Under the pieces are notes generated by a model. The model saw nothing but the letters and a program-made list of their open reading frames with translations. It was not told the DNA's origin and made no database searches. 64,000 nucleotides of DNA, taken from NCBI GenBank assembly GCA_950295325.1, contig OX485807.1:30227666-30291665 (forward strand), written 5' to 3'. This DNA comes from Polytrichum commune. Lineage: Eukaryota; Streptophyta; Polytrichopsida; Polytrichales; Polytrichaceae. The translations under genes were made by a program, and so were the position numbers. Below are positions 12,927 through 25,536 of this stretch, one piece after another (positions within the stretch are counted from its first letter, which is position 1; every line of letters starts with the position of its first letter).

Positions 12927-15035
12927 AATATTTGAAGACGTAGTCCAATCTCTTTCAAGCATGTGTCCTTATGATGTTTGCTCTTTGATCCTCACCAAAC
13001 CACATAGCAATCAAATATAGGGGTCCAATTAAGAAAACGAGCCACTTTAGAAGAAAATGCTTGGAGAGAGGGACATATTGAATACGAGGGCATCTCTCAT
13101 ATATCCACATAAAAACTTGACCCCCGTAGGTTTGTGGCCAATTCATCTCAAATGCTTTAGACAAAACTAATTTGGAGTTTTTAAAGCTAATCCAAGTGTC
13201 GAATCAACCAGAAATAATAATCTCCAAGATGCATACTATTGCACGGCTTTTGTTGAAGATCCGCTTGTATGCAATTATTCCCTCTCTGAAATGCCTGATC
13301 CATAATAATAATAATTTTTAAAAAAAATCAATATTTTAGAGGAGTTCATAGGGTTACAAATGTGATACTTTGGATTTTTCTTTAAGCTTAGGGAATGATC
13401 TTTAATTTATTGAATGAATTTTAAATGTGTAGGGAAAAATAACACACCCCCATGTGTTTCTACATGTCCCGGAAACTAATGAAATCGTCACGTCCCATGG
13501 GCACACTTGTTAGTGCATGGAACTTCTGTATGTTGTAATATAGAATTGATTAAGTTCTAGAAGTCAGACACGTGGCTTCCAAAGACATGCCCAGTTCTCA
13601 GCATTCCTACAACATTAGCTACTTTTGCTTGAAAAGGTTTATGCTGGAATTATTAGATTTATGAAAGGGCAAAGAGGGTTCTTAGCAATTAGAATGTGTT
13701 ATCCAAGGGTGTTACCAAAATTCAAGGAAACTACATTGATTATCCCATTTAGTAGAGTTATCCGTAAGTCCTCCAGAGATTGACAAAACCGTGGGTTTGA
13801 TCCACCTTTGAGAAAACTTTCTATTAACAGCTTGTTACCTTGTCGTGCATTAGAGGCTGTCTTGAAAGTTGGGTGAAACTTCTAGGACTTCTTTTTTCAT
13901 TTTTCAAACTTTGAGAGGATTTTAAGACCTACAATAGGGTATGCACATGGGACCCGCTGTCCTAAATGTCAGGTCAGCCTATGCAAGGTTTGCATGGTCC
14001 ACCCATCCTAGTTGAACAAGTTAGAAAGCCAGTTTTTTAATAGTCTACATTCTTGTGAAGTAATTTACATATTAAGAAAACTTGGATAAATTTGTGTTGA
14101 TTCTCATGACCTCAACCCATGGTTTCATTTAGAGTTACTTTACAAATAACTCTAATATATGTGATACTAATACCCAAAGCATGCACCATTTTTCCAAGTC
14201 TTGAAATTAGTGAGGGCTAAAGTTTTTACCAAGGAACATAAAATCCATGAATGCATGCTCATTTTCCATGCTTTGGACTCCTAAAATCCTCAATCTTCTG
14301 GTGACACTAATTTCATAGCATAAAGAGATGTAGTATCACCTTCACTAATTTTCCACATGTAACATTAGCCAGCCCTCAATAAATAGGATAATCATTGTAG
14401 AACGAACATACTTTGGTACTTAATAACACATCCTTAACTAAGTTATTAGACGTTCAAATATTCAGGACAACAGACTGCGTGAGACCTTGGAACCCAATAC
14501 TGGAAATTCTCATCTCGATTGTTTAGCACATGTGATACACCCACCATTGAAATGTGTAATCCATGACCTTTGCAAATTCAACCAAGAATGACACAAAGAA
14601 AAATAAGTATTCAAATCTAATGTAATAAAGAGATACCTCCTTCATTAGCTACGAAACTCACAGATCCAGATGCAAATAAATTTCTTCAGAAGAGCTAATC
14701 CAATGCTCCAGGAATTGATTTCCTCATTTGGGTCCAAATTTGAGCCTAGCCGATTCCAGAGCAGTCTAAGTGAGCGTACAAAGCCCCATGAGATGATGCC
14801 CACTAGCTATTCCAAAACCAACAACACAAATGCTGTCCAAAGCCCAGTATAACTTAATCATCTTCTTCACCTCATTAGTCTCTGCTCAGATCCTAAAGCT
14901 ACATCCTCAGCTACATAGAGGACTTTTTCTTAGCTCTAGGCACATTCAAGAACAATAATTAGGACCTGAGAATATTCAAGTTCTTTAAAAAATGTACAAA
15001 TAATCCAGTGGTATGTTACAAGCGGTTTACATGTG
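12927..15035. other. No supportable gene; downstream of the coiled-coil gene
   Basis: AT-rich DNA with one partial copy of the 10657/12891 repeat at 13027-13052. The part nearest 15035 should include the 3' UTR of the minus-strand coiled-coil gene; I could not place its poly(A) site. Confidence 0.4.
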
Positions 15036-18000
15036 TTACGCGCCTGCTGGAGCAATTCCGTGACCATCGAACGTCTGAAAACCTGCTTCCTTCATCAAAC
15101 GCTTTGTCAGGTTCGTTAAATTCTCCATTGCCCTTTTTGTGATTTGCAAGGCTGCATCCCTCTCACTTAATCTTGCCTTCAAATCTTCAAGTCCGCGCCC
15201 CTTTCCTATAACTGCAGTCGGTTCTAGTTCCACATTCACTAGTTTTCCACCCATCACAACTGTTTCACCTTTTGTTGATGAATAACATTTTTCGACCAAA
15301 TTGTGACTCAACTTGGTCAGGCTCCGAAGTGCATCCACAGCAGCCTCGGCTTCCAATTTTGCTCTCTCACCTTGCAAGAGCTGGGTTGCAGTGTCCGGAT
15401 TTATTCCCTGCAGTTGCGCCATGCGCAAATTGCAGAGCACTTTGGCTTCCACACTGACCTCATCTCGCATTCTTGTAAGCTCGCATTCTCGAGCATCCCA
15501 CCGAAGCAGTAGCTGCTTCAATTCTGCGTCCCGGCTCTCAAGTGCAGCTTGCACTTCCCACAATTGTTGATCCTTTTCCTGTAACTCCATCCGCAAGGCC
15601 TGAAGTTCCGCCTCAACTTCTTCCTGCCAAACACCGTCGCTCATCTGCAACTCCTTCAATTGTCCTAATTCTATTTGACTCTCAAATAATGCGCGCTTTG
15701 CGGCAAAGAGCTCCGTGTTTTTCTGCAACAGCATCGACTCCTCATTGAAAATGTCTTGCTGCGCTGTTGCACCCACAAGTGATCGGGAAAGCTCCGTAAT
15801 TCGCTGCACCACTGACGTCGCCTGATTCAGCTGCGCATTGGTGTCATTAAGGTCGACTCGCAAGCTTGCGACCTCGTCTTCCTTCCTCCTCAAAAGCAAG
15901 GTTACCTTCAAAAGCTGTTCTTCCTTCGATTGCAGAAGCCCCTTAACATGCATCACCTCCTCTTGCAATGCCTGTACAGACCTTCGAGTGGCTTGCAGTT
16001 CAATGTCTTTTTGACTTAGCTCCAACTTCACAGATGACAACTCTGACTTCACATGCTGTAGCTCTAGCTTCATACCAACTAGCTCAGCTTCCTTTACTTG
16101 TAATGTCAATTCCATATCAGACAACGCCAAGTCCCGCTGTTGAACTTCCCTCTTTAGATTATTTACCTCAACAGTGAGTTCTTCCACAAGTCCCTTCTCC
16201 TTCAACAAAGACGACTGCAAATCCACAACCAAACTCTTCTCCTGTTCAAGCTGGCGGCAAGCAGATTCGTAAGTTTGCCTCACCAGTCCAATCTGTTCTT
16301 GGTTCTTCTTGAGTTCCAGTCTTGCGGAAGCAAGGTTTTCCTCGTACACGGCAAGCATGGCTTTCTGCGACACAAGGTCCTTATGCTGCGCCTCAAGCAG
16401 CTTGCTCTGTTCACCAACAGATTGCCGAAGCTTTGCCGCAGAAAGCTGTGATCCCTCAAGTTCGGCCTGAACTTCGGTAAGTAGAGATTTAATTTGTAAG
16501 TATTCTGTTTCACGAACCTTTCCTCTCACACTGCGACTAGCCAAATCATGCTCCAGAACCTTTAAGTCCTTCTGTGCACTTAACCATTCATTAGTCCTTG
16601 TTTCTAATTCGGCTTCTATCCTCTCGAGCATTTCCTTCTTCTCCCGTCTTTCTTCAACCAGTTTCTTTAGTTCCAAATCCCTCTCAAGAACAGCAGCCCG
16701 AAGTGAATCCTTTTCTGTCGTCTGCTTGCACAGAAGACTGGTTGCCTGTGCAAGCTCAAGCTCTTTTAAGCTGATAGTAGAAGCTGCCTCTTTGAGCATA
16801 GCTTCCTTTTCCAAAACCAAGGCCCTCAGGTTGCTGAAATCTTCATGTTGCTTCCTAAGAGCTTCCTGTGCACGATTTAAATCTGCTTCCCTTTCTTTAA
16901 GCACCTGCAGGGATGCCAATGATCCAATTAAGCATTTTCCAAATGATCCAAACTCTATGTTGTACCTCAACATCACAAACTTTTAAAAGGTGGCATATAA
17001 CATACTCGCAATGTTAGAATCATACCTAGTTGTGTATAATGTAATTATCTTGTTATTGTTGTGTAATAATACATTACATAGCATCATATCTTTATACCCA
17101 GCATTTTACACCTATCAACTGTCAAAGAGAAAGAAAAGCAAGTGGAAATACCAGCAATGGCTCTCTGTTCTAGGTAAAGCAGAATATTTACACACGATTA
17201 AGCATCCAGGAAAGCCTCACTCATATGGTTGTAGGACAGACTTGTCAGACACATTCACTACTGATCTGCTTACCATTTCACCTGCACGACAAAGCATTGC
17301 AAACTTCACAGAAACCTCCAGCTAAAACAATTGTGAAAAAATGAAATGTGTGAAAAAACAAACCTGCTCAGTGTTCAATAATTCTCCTTTTCGCAACACC
17401 AATGCTTGATGTACTTGCTCCAGCTCGTCTCTTTTCAATGACTGGCTGGAATAGGCGGCTTCCAAATCTTTCTCCCTACGCAGCAATGCAGACCGTGCAA
17501 CTTGCACCTCCTCTTGATCCGCCTTCACTGCTCGTTCAGCCGCCCGGAGCTCTTCTTCCTTTGCCTTTAATGCATGTAACGCAGCTGTAAGGTCCACTTC
17601 AAGTTCACTGACTGTAAGCTCCAACCCTGTCTCAGCCACGTAATTTGGATCAGCGGACCTGTCCTCATGAAATTGAGCCTGCTGGAACAAGCGTTCAAGG
17701 GCAGCTATCGCAGCATCAGGGGTTCCACTATCACCTAGGGATCCCGATTTCTTGCTAGGATTATCCAGCACAGATCTAATCCCACATCCAGGGGGCTTTC
17801 GCTGACACGCTCCATTCGCTCCAAAGCTAACATGTTTGTTTCCACATCGTAATAACCTCCCCTGCACCTGAAATACAAGGCATGATACCATGTCAATTAT
17901 GGCAACCTGGTGTCAAATGACAATCATGTATTTCTACTTACACTACTTTCCCAAAGGGCACATTTGTGATAATCCTCACATAATAATCCAAAAGAATTCA

Positions 18001-19081
18001 CCCAATAAGAACCAAACACTTCACTGTTTGAGCATATATTCAAAGGTTTGACGTAACAATTGTTGCTTCAGCCAAAACGCAAGATGAGACTGTCAATTTG
18101 GCAAAAAGTAGTTTGGCCATATGTCAAATCAAGTTGTACAAGTCAACAAACAAAGTGTACATTTGCTAATGTATCTGTAGGCACATGGGTACATAACATA
18201 GAACGGAATCCAGGTCAAGGCGCAGAGTTTTATGCTGGATGGAACCGTTCCTTGTCTAATTAAGAAACCTGTAAATAAACCAAAATGGTCACCGCACAGG
18301 AGCACCACGGCTTTCTAACAGAGCTTTCTTCAGGTTACAATATGCTTGATGTTGTTAACCTAACTTCCGTTGTAGACAGTGAATCAAACACCAAGGATCC
18401 GCAACTTCACATACAACATGACTCTTCCAAAAAGAGAGTATCAATCGATCAACGCACAACTTCCTCCATGTAGGCAAACAGAACATAGACCACATTACCC
18501 AAGCTGATGATTTGCTCATTCGGACTTTCATTCATTACGTTAGCCACGATATTGAACTTACAAACCAACCAGAAATACTCGAGTTGCGGAGACTTGAGAT
18601 ATCAAAGGATGCTCAAAAGATTCGGAGCTCCCCAAACGTGGGACAACAAAGCTCAAGACAAAAAACAAACACACACACACACTTGACTCCTCCGACAAAT
18701 ATGGAAACTACATAACTTGTCCAACCCACCACCCAGGTTTCCCAAGAATTCTTGTTTCGATGTCTTGTTCCACATACAACAAACTCCCGAAAATCGTAGA
18801 ACCAAATCGTAGAACGAAAACCATGACCAAATCTTTGCTCCGAAGAGCGTATATCAAGGAACACTCAGAGATTGTGATGGAAGGAAGAAGAGAGAAATGG
18901 AGCTTCTGTCGAAGTGTCAAAAGTAGGTTACTTACTTATCAAGAAAGATGACAAACTAAGAACCAAAGTTAACACATAAATGTCTTTGACGTACCTTCAA
19001 CTGAGTGTCTAAGCAAGTCAATGTGTTCTTCTTCAGATTTACTCCTTCAATAAGACCGCGGCATGCGACACTCGAAGCCAT
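15036..19081 (-). CDS. Long coiled-coil protein, probably plastid-targeted (3 exons)
   Basis: Joined minus-strand exons are 19081-18995 (29 codons), 17867-17364 (168 codons) and 16904-15036 (622 codons plus stop), giving ~819 residues. Both introns have GT-AG borders at codon boundaries (AAG/gtac, ttcag/GTG; CAG/gttt, tgcag/GTG). Residues 1-60 start MASSVACRGL, are rich in S, R and K, and resemble a chloroplast transit peptide. From about residue 95 nearly to the C terminus the protein is heptad-rich coiled coil with many L, E, K and Q residues (stretches such as ALHALKAKEEELRAAERAVK), ending in a short ordered tail (FQTFDGHGIAPAGA). Plant families of this shape include plastid coiled-coil proteins that organise starch initiation (MRC/PII1 type) and thylakoid filament proteins (MFP1 type); coiled coils align deceptively, so which family is uncertain. 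Exon structure is well supported, specific function is not. Confidence 0.8.
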
Positions 19082-19240
19082 GTCAACAACCTCGACCGAT
19101 GAGCATTCTATTGGTGAAATTGATGATGATGACCAACTTAGCTCTCTCCTCCTTGCACTTCGCTTGAACCTTCAATGACTACAACCATAACCATATCTTC
19201 CTCCAAGATGATTTCCTCGATATCAGTAGGGCACACCGAC

Positions 19241-19243
<3 letters not shown>

Positions 19244-19294
<51 letters not shown>
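19244..19294. repeat. (TC)25 microsatellite upstream of the coiled-coil gene
   Basis: An uninterrupted CT/TC dinucleotide run of ~51 bp. On the coding strand of the coiled-coil gene it is a GAGA tract about 165-215 bp before the start codon, in the 5' UTR or core promoter. Plant BBR/BPC proteins bind such tracts; a regulatory role here is inference. Confidence 0.9.
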
Positions 19295-19297
<3 letters not shown>

Positions 19298-20693
19298 AAT
19301 ATGTATGTGGGACTGCTTTTGTGATGATATGGAGCCCAAACCTGTCCCAGAGTGCCAGCAAATGAGCTCACCTTGTGGTGCTTCTTTCTCCACAAAACAT
19401 CATTACTTGCAAAAACCCTGAACTTGGCATCAACAAGATGACAAGTCACAACCGACGATCATCACCATCATCAACAGCGTATGAAATTCCCCTCCAAAAG
19501 TTCTGTAAAGCCCGGAATTGCAAAGTGGAGGACAGCATGACAGGCAAAGTGTTAGCCACCCAGCGTGGATTCGCAGCAGATAGATAGATGGATATAGCTA
19601 TGGCAACAACAGGTTACAGCAGCCCTGTCTTTGTTAAAGTAGGACATAGCCCAACCCAGAAGTAGTAGGCGAATGAAAGCGGCTAATTGGCTTTCTGTCG
19701 CACACCTAAGGCCGCTTCAAAGATTCCTCATGAATCCTCCTGCTGAAGTTGCGAAGTTACGACAGAAAAGTGTGGAAATTTTGATTGGCCACTCGGCATC
19801 ATGGTCTCCTTGGCCCCGGGGGGCTCTTTCTTTCTGGCTATGCCGATGCTCGGCCATGGTCACTACTACTCCAGAGCAACACTCCTCTGCCCCACCACCC
19901 AATCACTTGTCTCCATTGAGAACGTGGGAACTCTCTTTTGCGCATGGGAACTCTCATGGGTCATCGTTCGGAAATTTATGGCATGCCCACAAGGACCAAC
20001 GATTGGTCCATAGCACTGGGAGAGTTCCCATCTTGACAGGAGTTTGTGTCTTGTATGTAGTGAAGTGAATAGGCGAAACTAGAGTACATTATATACAATG
20101 AGGTTATTATGAGTGGGACAAAAAATCCTTATCAATAGCAGTTTATTTGGGAAAGAGATGGCTTTCCTTATAATAGGGACTCCAACTACCAAGGAGCAAC
20201 GACTAGCCTTGATGTGGGAACACTATTACGAATTGTTAAAGAAGGATTTGTTTACAATGGCTATTATGGCCATGGCCATCGCTTATGATATGTAACCGGT
20301 CGCTCGTCCGAGTGGAGGGCACTTCCAACAACTCCCTTGTGGTTTCTATCTACATAGGCAACATTCCATTCATAACTTATAATTTACATTCATGAGCAGA
20401 TCGGTTATGACCAATAATCAACTCAAGTAAGAGGATGACTCACCGCTTCCGTAGCTCGTCAGCCACTCTTCTCTTTGTTGGTTATCCAGTCCAAAAAAAC
20501 TCTCGACATATTATCTTTTATTAACTATATGCGATGCATTATATTGTGTAAATGCTCTTAAGGGTTTCCTAGCAGTATAATTACAATTCATAATGCCCAT
20601 TATCGATGCTTTACAACTCAATACAATCATCTCCTTTAGTCTTTTTGCGAACAAAAGGCCATCATGAGGGCCCTTGTTTGCACGGCTCAAATC
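19295..20693. other. No supportable gene; promoter side of the coiled-coil gene
   Basis: Open frames such as 19673-20068 show no domain. A small imperfect inverted repeat (GGGAACTCTC near 19945 and GAGAGTTCCC near 20020) is present. Part of this stretch is probably the distal promoter of the minus-strand gene. Confidence 0.4.
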
Positions 20694-20696
20694 TTA

Positions 20697-21038
20697 GGAT
20701 CACTTCACACACAAGCCAAGGGTTGTGACCATGTAATTGTGAAGGCCCAAAGGTTGTGCAAGTTGTTTACATGACACATTCTGTTGGAATTTGCGTTAGG
20801 CCTACCTCTCGAAGGTGGACATGACGCAAATTCCAGTAGAGCATGAAACATTATGCATAGTCTAACATGTAGGAATCCAAGCAGCCCTTTCATCCATGAG
20901 AATTTCTTTGGGCCCTTAAGCTTTCACCTTCTAGTGTCAAGTGAACTTGGAGTGAACTCGGTCTTGACCTTTTCGACCAATGAGAGATCTTAGAATGCAA
21001 TGGTCACAGGCCTTCCATCTTCATGTGCAAAGTGGCCC
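20697..21038. mobile_element. Harbinger-derived MITE (342 bp), same family as 27163-30616
   Basis: TTA target duplications flank it (20694-20696, 21039-21041). The termini are diverged forms of GGGCCACTTCACACA. About 250 bp of its right part, including the marker GGAATTTGCGTYAGGCCTAC and the stretch around GACCAATGAGAG, matches the last 250 bp of the decayed autonomous element at 27163-30616. It therefore looks like an internal-deletion derivative of that family. Confidence 0.82.
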
Positions 21039-21041
21039 TTA

Positions 21042-22268
21042 GCTACCTCAACACTCTTATGCCCTAGCACCCATTACATGCCCCTCATTCAGACCATAGT
21101 AACTATTTCGGGAACTTTGGTTAATGTGGTTGTGAACTTGGGAACTACAAATGGGGAATTTTTAGTAGCACACCACTGTAGTTTGTTTCTAATTATGAGA
21201 AAGTTAACTTTGAATGAGAAATAAGTTACATTACATGCATATTACATTAATAGAATACATTATGTACATAAATAAATAGATATACGTATACATATTTGTC
21301 AAATTTATCAAAAGTATTTTTATGCACTGTCTAAGTCCTTTTCCAGAATTACTTTTCTGCCCAACTTATTATCAGCCTACAGTAGCATTCATTCCGGAAA
21401 GTACAGTGACCTATCAGATGCAATTTGTTTGTCAAATATCAATGGTTGAAAAAACATAGGTAGGTATATAAAGGATGTCGGTCACATCCCAAAAGTTCCA
21501 ATAATTATCTCCACCGTCTTTACAAAGTGTTGTTGTGAATGTGACAATCCTCCTTCTAAGTACATTTTCCGGGCTCCTATTTTGACGGAGCTTTCCCTTT
21601 CCACACACACTTGCCACTTTCCAACAAACATCGCGACTCAAGGCTTTCCCCAACCGACACATAAGTTTTAAGTATGGGGAAATAATTTCCTTCTTCGTGC
21701 AGCACTGTTGCTAATAAGTTTCCATGAAGCTCCCAATATAGTTCCCAAGTCTCTTCCCGGGCTCAAAGGCAAGCCGCATGATTGGCCACCCAGGACATAG
21801 GCCATTACCATAGCTACACTAGTTGGTCTAATTAGTGTGGGTTACAATTTGGAGTTATGCATTGCTACAACATTTTACTGGGAGTACTACTTTTTACTCA
21901 AATAACATAAGGACATTAATATATGGTGATTAAGTATGCGATGTTGACCTTTAGGGTTTAGGTTACGTCATCTTAGTTTGTTAATTGGGGTTGTGAACAC
22001 TCTGACTCCACATGCTCTCAAACCTTTGACATCCTTGAATTTGAGAGGTTCATTATTTAATGTGGGGATGTCAAGTTAATTCCGTGTGAATGCCACAATG
22101 AATACATGTGACAGTTGTGTTTATCGATGCATGTGAGTTGTTGACTTTTATGACTGTGTAATCAAACTATATAAGGGATTGGGAACATGATTCGTTGACT
22201 TATTTTGGACACATGTGCCACAAATGTTCACTCTACTTAGAATCTACCGCTAATCACTGTGTAGACAC
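21042..22268. other. No supportable gene
   Basis: AT-rich DNA. Near 21840-21900 there is weak similarity to the ACTACACTAAATATGAT family (the ATTTGGAGTTATGCA stretch), suggesting an older relative. No coding frame can be supported. Confidence 0.4.
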
Positions 22269-22365
22269 ACTACACTAAATATGATACTTAGTGTCACTTA
22301 CTATTTGGAGTTACACAATGCTTATCTTTTTAATTCTATTGTAATTTTTTTACCAATCAAAGTAG
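22269..22365. mobile_element. Partial copy of the ACTACACTAAATATGAT repeat family
   Basis: Starts with ACTACACTAAATATGATAC and continues with TGTCACTTACTATTTGG, matching the left end of the element at 46427-46657 for nearly 100 bp. The opposite end was not found, so this copy is probably truncated. The class is unresolved. Confidence 0.6.
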
Positions 22366-22668
22366 TTGATGTATATATATGCCACAAATCCCTAACCCAG
22401 ATTCAGGAGGCTTGTTGTGAAAGTGAGGGCCGTTTCACACCTAAAGGCCGGGCCAATTTGTTGTGTAAGAGGCTTGAAATCCTCACTTGTGATTGGCCAA
22501 AAGGTTGAATCAGCCCCAACCCCTTTACACCTAGAGGACGGGCTGATTTGGTGGTATGAAAATTTTAATCAAAAAATGCATGGTTTGACAAGGCCCGAGC
22601 TCGTTGAATTGGGTGCACCCAAAATGAAGGACAAATTCTTGGCCTTAGGACCAAAGTCAAATTTCAAA

Positions 22669-22700
22669 GAAGAAGAAGAAGAAGAAGAAGAAGAAGAAGA
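22669..22700. repeat. (GAA)n microsatellite
   Basis: About ten GAA units. An open frame across it encodes a poly-E tail, which is a by-product of the repeat. Confidence 0.9.
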
Positions 22701-22862
22701 TCTTCAATGAACCATATTCATTGGATTATGTGGAAATATGAACGGCTCTATGCTAGATTATGCTAGATCCATTGGATTATGCTAAATTTATTGAATCGGC
22801 CTAGCTTCTTGACCCTAAGACCTTTACATATGGGAAAATTGGCCTCCATTATGATCTTATTA

Positions 22863-23417
22863 GGGCGGCTTTATATTAGGGGCCATTTGGAGTAGAGGCA
22901 ACTTGGACTTGAAGTGGCCCTTACTTTACTCTAACTTTAGCTCTACTTTACAAAGTGGCCCGTTGAGTGGCCCTTGCAATATAAAGTCCATAGGACCACT
23001 TGTAGGGTCCAAATTGGAAATTCCGCTTTAAAGTGGGCCTTCCAAATGGCCCTAGGGACTTTATATTGTAAGGGCCACTCAATGGGCCACTTTGTCTTAA
23101 ATGAATTATGCCCTTTCTTGAACTAAAGTCATAAAGTCATAAATGACTATATGACGGAAGTTGGGTGAAGTGGCCCGTAGATGCGAAGTGGCTCTCCATA
23201 AACCCTCGACCCATTTTTTTGCGGGCGGGCCACTTTTTTCCCTCCAAAACGCCGCCATGTCACCCGCCACGCAAGCTTTAGGAGAAGTGGGCCGACTCTC
23301 AATATAAAGCCCTCGGGACCATATTAGGGGCCATTTGGGCAATCTAAGCACTCTCATTGGTTGATGCCTAGGGTTTGGAAACGGCCCCTAGAAATGGCCC
23401 CTAATATAAAGCGGCCC
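22863..23417. mobile_element. Tourist-like MITE (555 bp) with nested foldback
   Basis: The left end GGGCGGCTTTATATTAGGGG (22863) matches the complement of the right end (CCCCTAATATAAAGCGGCCC, ending 23417) with one difference. Both sides carry TTA (22860-22862, 23418-23420), the PIF/Harbinger target duplication. Inside, 22951-22989 and 23056-23094 form a second inverted pair containing AGTGGCCC and AATATAAAGTCC with few mismatches, so the interior folds too. No coding capacity. Confidence 0.8.
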
Positions 23418-23962
23418 TTAGAATGTGTAGTTGAGGCCGGCCTCCAACCCAAAAGGGACTGAAATTTCATGGAATCGGCCTGAAGGGGAATTGGCTGGGC
23501 CTCTACGTGTAAAGCGGTCCTGCGTCCTGTGTGAATAGCTCTGCAACAATTCGAGTGGGAAAGCGGATTCATCCCAAGGATAACACAGTCGTCTGAGATC
23601 ATGGACGACAAAGTCATTATTCCCTGTGGGGATTCGTGACGAATGAAAAGCACTACCTTACCATGGACCGATTTAGATTTGTACCCTGAAACGCATGCGG
23701 AAATATCCAATATGTTAGCTCCAGCTGGTGCTCTCTCAGGGACCCTCGCAAACAGTCCACACATTCCCAGGCCACCTGCCACGCTTTGAATATCTGCACA
23801 CTTTGTGGCCCTCGGCTTCTTATTTTAAGACCGCTGCTTGGGACCCTCAGGTGGCCTCCCTTTATTGGGTGGAACGAAAGGCGAGAGAGGGCATCATTGC
23901 ATAAGTTACTCCTCTCATCCATCCAACATCCAAACCGGAACCACAGGTTTGTGGCGGACGCA

Positions 23963-24471
23963 GGGCCACTTTCACACACGAGACTGAGAGCCCGTGACCA
24001 TTACATTTCAAGCACTCTCATTGGTAGAAACGGCGGAGCCGGTCCAAGTTCGCTACTTCACACTACGCTTGAGGGACCGACGGAGTATACAAGTGAATGC
24101 AAGATGGTTGTAGAGTCTACATGGATTCCTACACGGCACCGAATGGATCATGTTTCATGGTCACTCGGACTATTTTCAAAAACCGCCTCTTTGAGGTAGG
24201 TCTAACACAAAACCGGGAGGCTGTGGCACTCCGAATGCTCACAATCGTTGGTTTATTCTATTTTATCATGTGTGAGGACCCGCATGAATAGAAGTTCATT
24301 GAAATAGCATATGCTTGAGGGCCCACGGGCACATTCGGCTTCACACTACATTTGAGGATCCGGGACCACACTACGTGATTTTGGAGGTGTCTTGGGACGG
24401 CCTTTGGACACTTTCTTCTGGGCTCTCACAATTTCATGGTCACGGCTCTTGGCTCATGTGTGAAGTGGCCC
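23963..24471. mobile_element. Harbinger-family MITE (509 bp), diverged
   Basis: The left end GGGCCACTTTCACACACGAG (23963) and the complement of the right end, GGGCCACTTCACACATGAGC (ending 24471), match each other and the ends of the 27163-30616 element. Both inner flanks keep the GTGACCAT motif. The flanking trinucleotides are GCA and TCA rather than an exact TTA pair, so the target duplication has decayed. No transposase-like frame is inside. Confidence 0.65.
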
Positions 24472-24598
24472 TCATAGTATCAAATATGACTATATATATA
24501 TATAGGTCTTTAATTCTAATCCATGTGTCAAATAAATTAAAATTAGGAACAACTGGGTTGCATATTATTTCAGGGTTTTGGTATTGGATGGATGAAAG

Positions 24599-25536
24599 TG
24601 TCGCAACCCTTGCTAGCTCCCCTTAACCATCTTGGTTGTTTTTCAATTCTAGCAAGGGTCACGAGCCCTAACCCCTCACATTCCACCCATGTAAATAGTT
24701 AGCTCCCAATACCGCGGACCTCTTAGCCCATAGGAGGGGGACCAACCCTCCTACTCTTGCATTCAGGACTCTCCCCTTAATCGGTAACCAATTAGTTGAT
24801 CATTGTGTTGCCGGAGCAACACTACAACAACCCGAACCATACTAAGCAACTATGCCCCCATGTTGGACCAATGCCCGTGGAGGCCGTGTCATTTGGCCTC
24901 CGGTGGGTTTGGCCGGCTACACCGCCTCACCCATATAAGCCTCTAGGACTTTGGGCAGGAACCCTACCCCACCGTCAAGAAACCTTTTGTCTCTCTCCCA
25001 AGAGTTGGGGCCAAGTAGACATTGTCCCTTAGTCATTGGGGCTGGAAGCCCCCAACAAATTCAGACCATCATAACTTTGTCATGTGATTTTGGCTTCTAT
25101 CGAGCGACCACTCCATCGTCATCTACACTTCACATAGATGCTGATTGATTCCTCACCCATTCTGGCAAGTATTGAGGAAGTTATGCATGTCCTAACCTCA
25201 GCAGTCCCAGGAGCCACTCCATGCCACTGTTGTCCCAGGGCGTTGTCCCGGGACAACGCCCCACTCAATTTGCCATATCTCCTAGCCCACACCTCCGATT
25301 GAGGTGTTCTTGAGCATTCTAGAATATGGATGCCATAAGGTGATCATAGCTCATGGCCTTACCCTCGTGACGCTTAGTCTCCGTGGGTGGGAGGCGTTTC
25401 CAACATCCGGGGCCCTCACCCACACTAGGATCCCTTGGGCCCTCTCACCAATGGCACCACAAGTCCCGGGTGTCCCTATGGGGTCCCCCTTGTGCCCAAG
25501 GTGTTTTGGGCACTCCTCATGGAGAGGTGCACGACA
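24599..25536 (+). mobile_element. LTR-like dispersed repeat, copy 1
   Basis: A 938-bp unit starting TGTCGCAACCC and ending near ACGACA. It is closely related along its length to 35297-36267 and, inverted, to 37223-38190. Shared landmarks are AATCGGTAACCAAT (not in copy 3), CAACCCGAACCATACTA, GCCTCTAGGACTTT and AGAGTTGGGGCCAAGTAGAC. TG at the start and CA at the end suggest a solo LTR, but this copy lacks a clean 5-bp target duplication. It lacks a ~35-bp block present in the other two copies. No protein is encoded. Confidence 0.7.

Noticed and set aside
19138-19449. 103-codon minus-strand frame with RERERE repeats
   Set aside because: Produced by the (TC)25 microsatellite, and upstream of the true start of the coiled-coil gene.
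23354-24199. Overlapping 108-142 codon frames on both strands
   Set aside because: They span MITE borders (22863-23417 and 23963-24471) and show no domain or splice structure.
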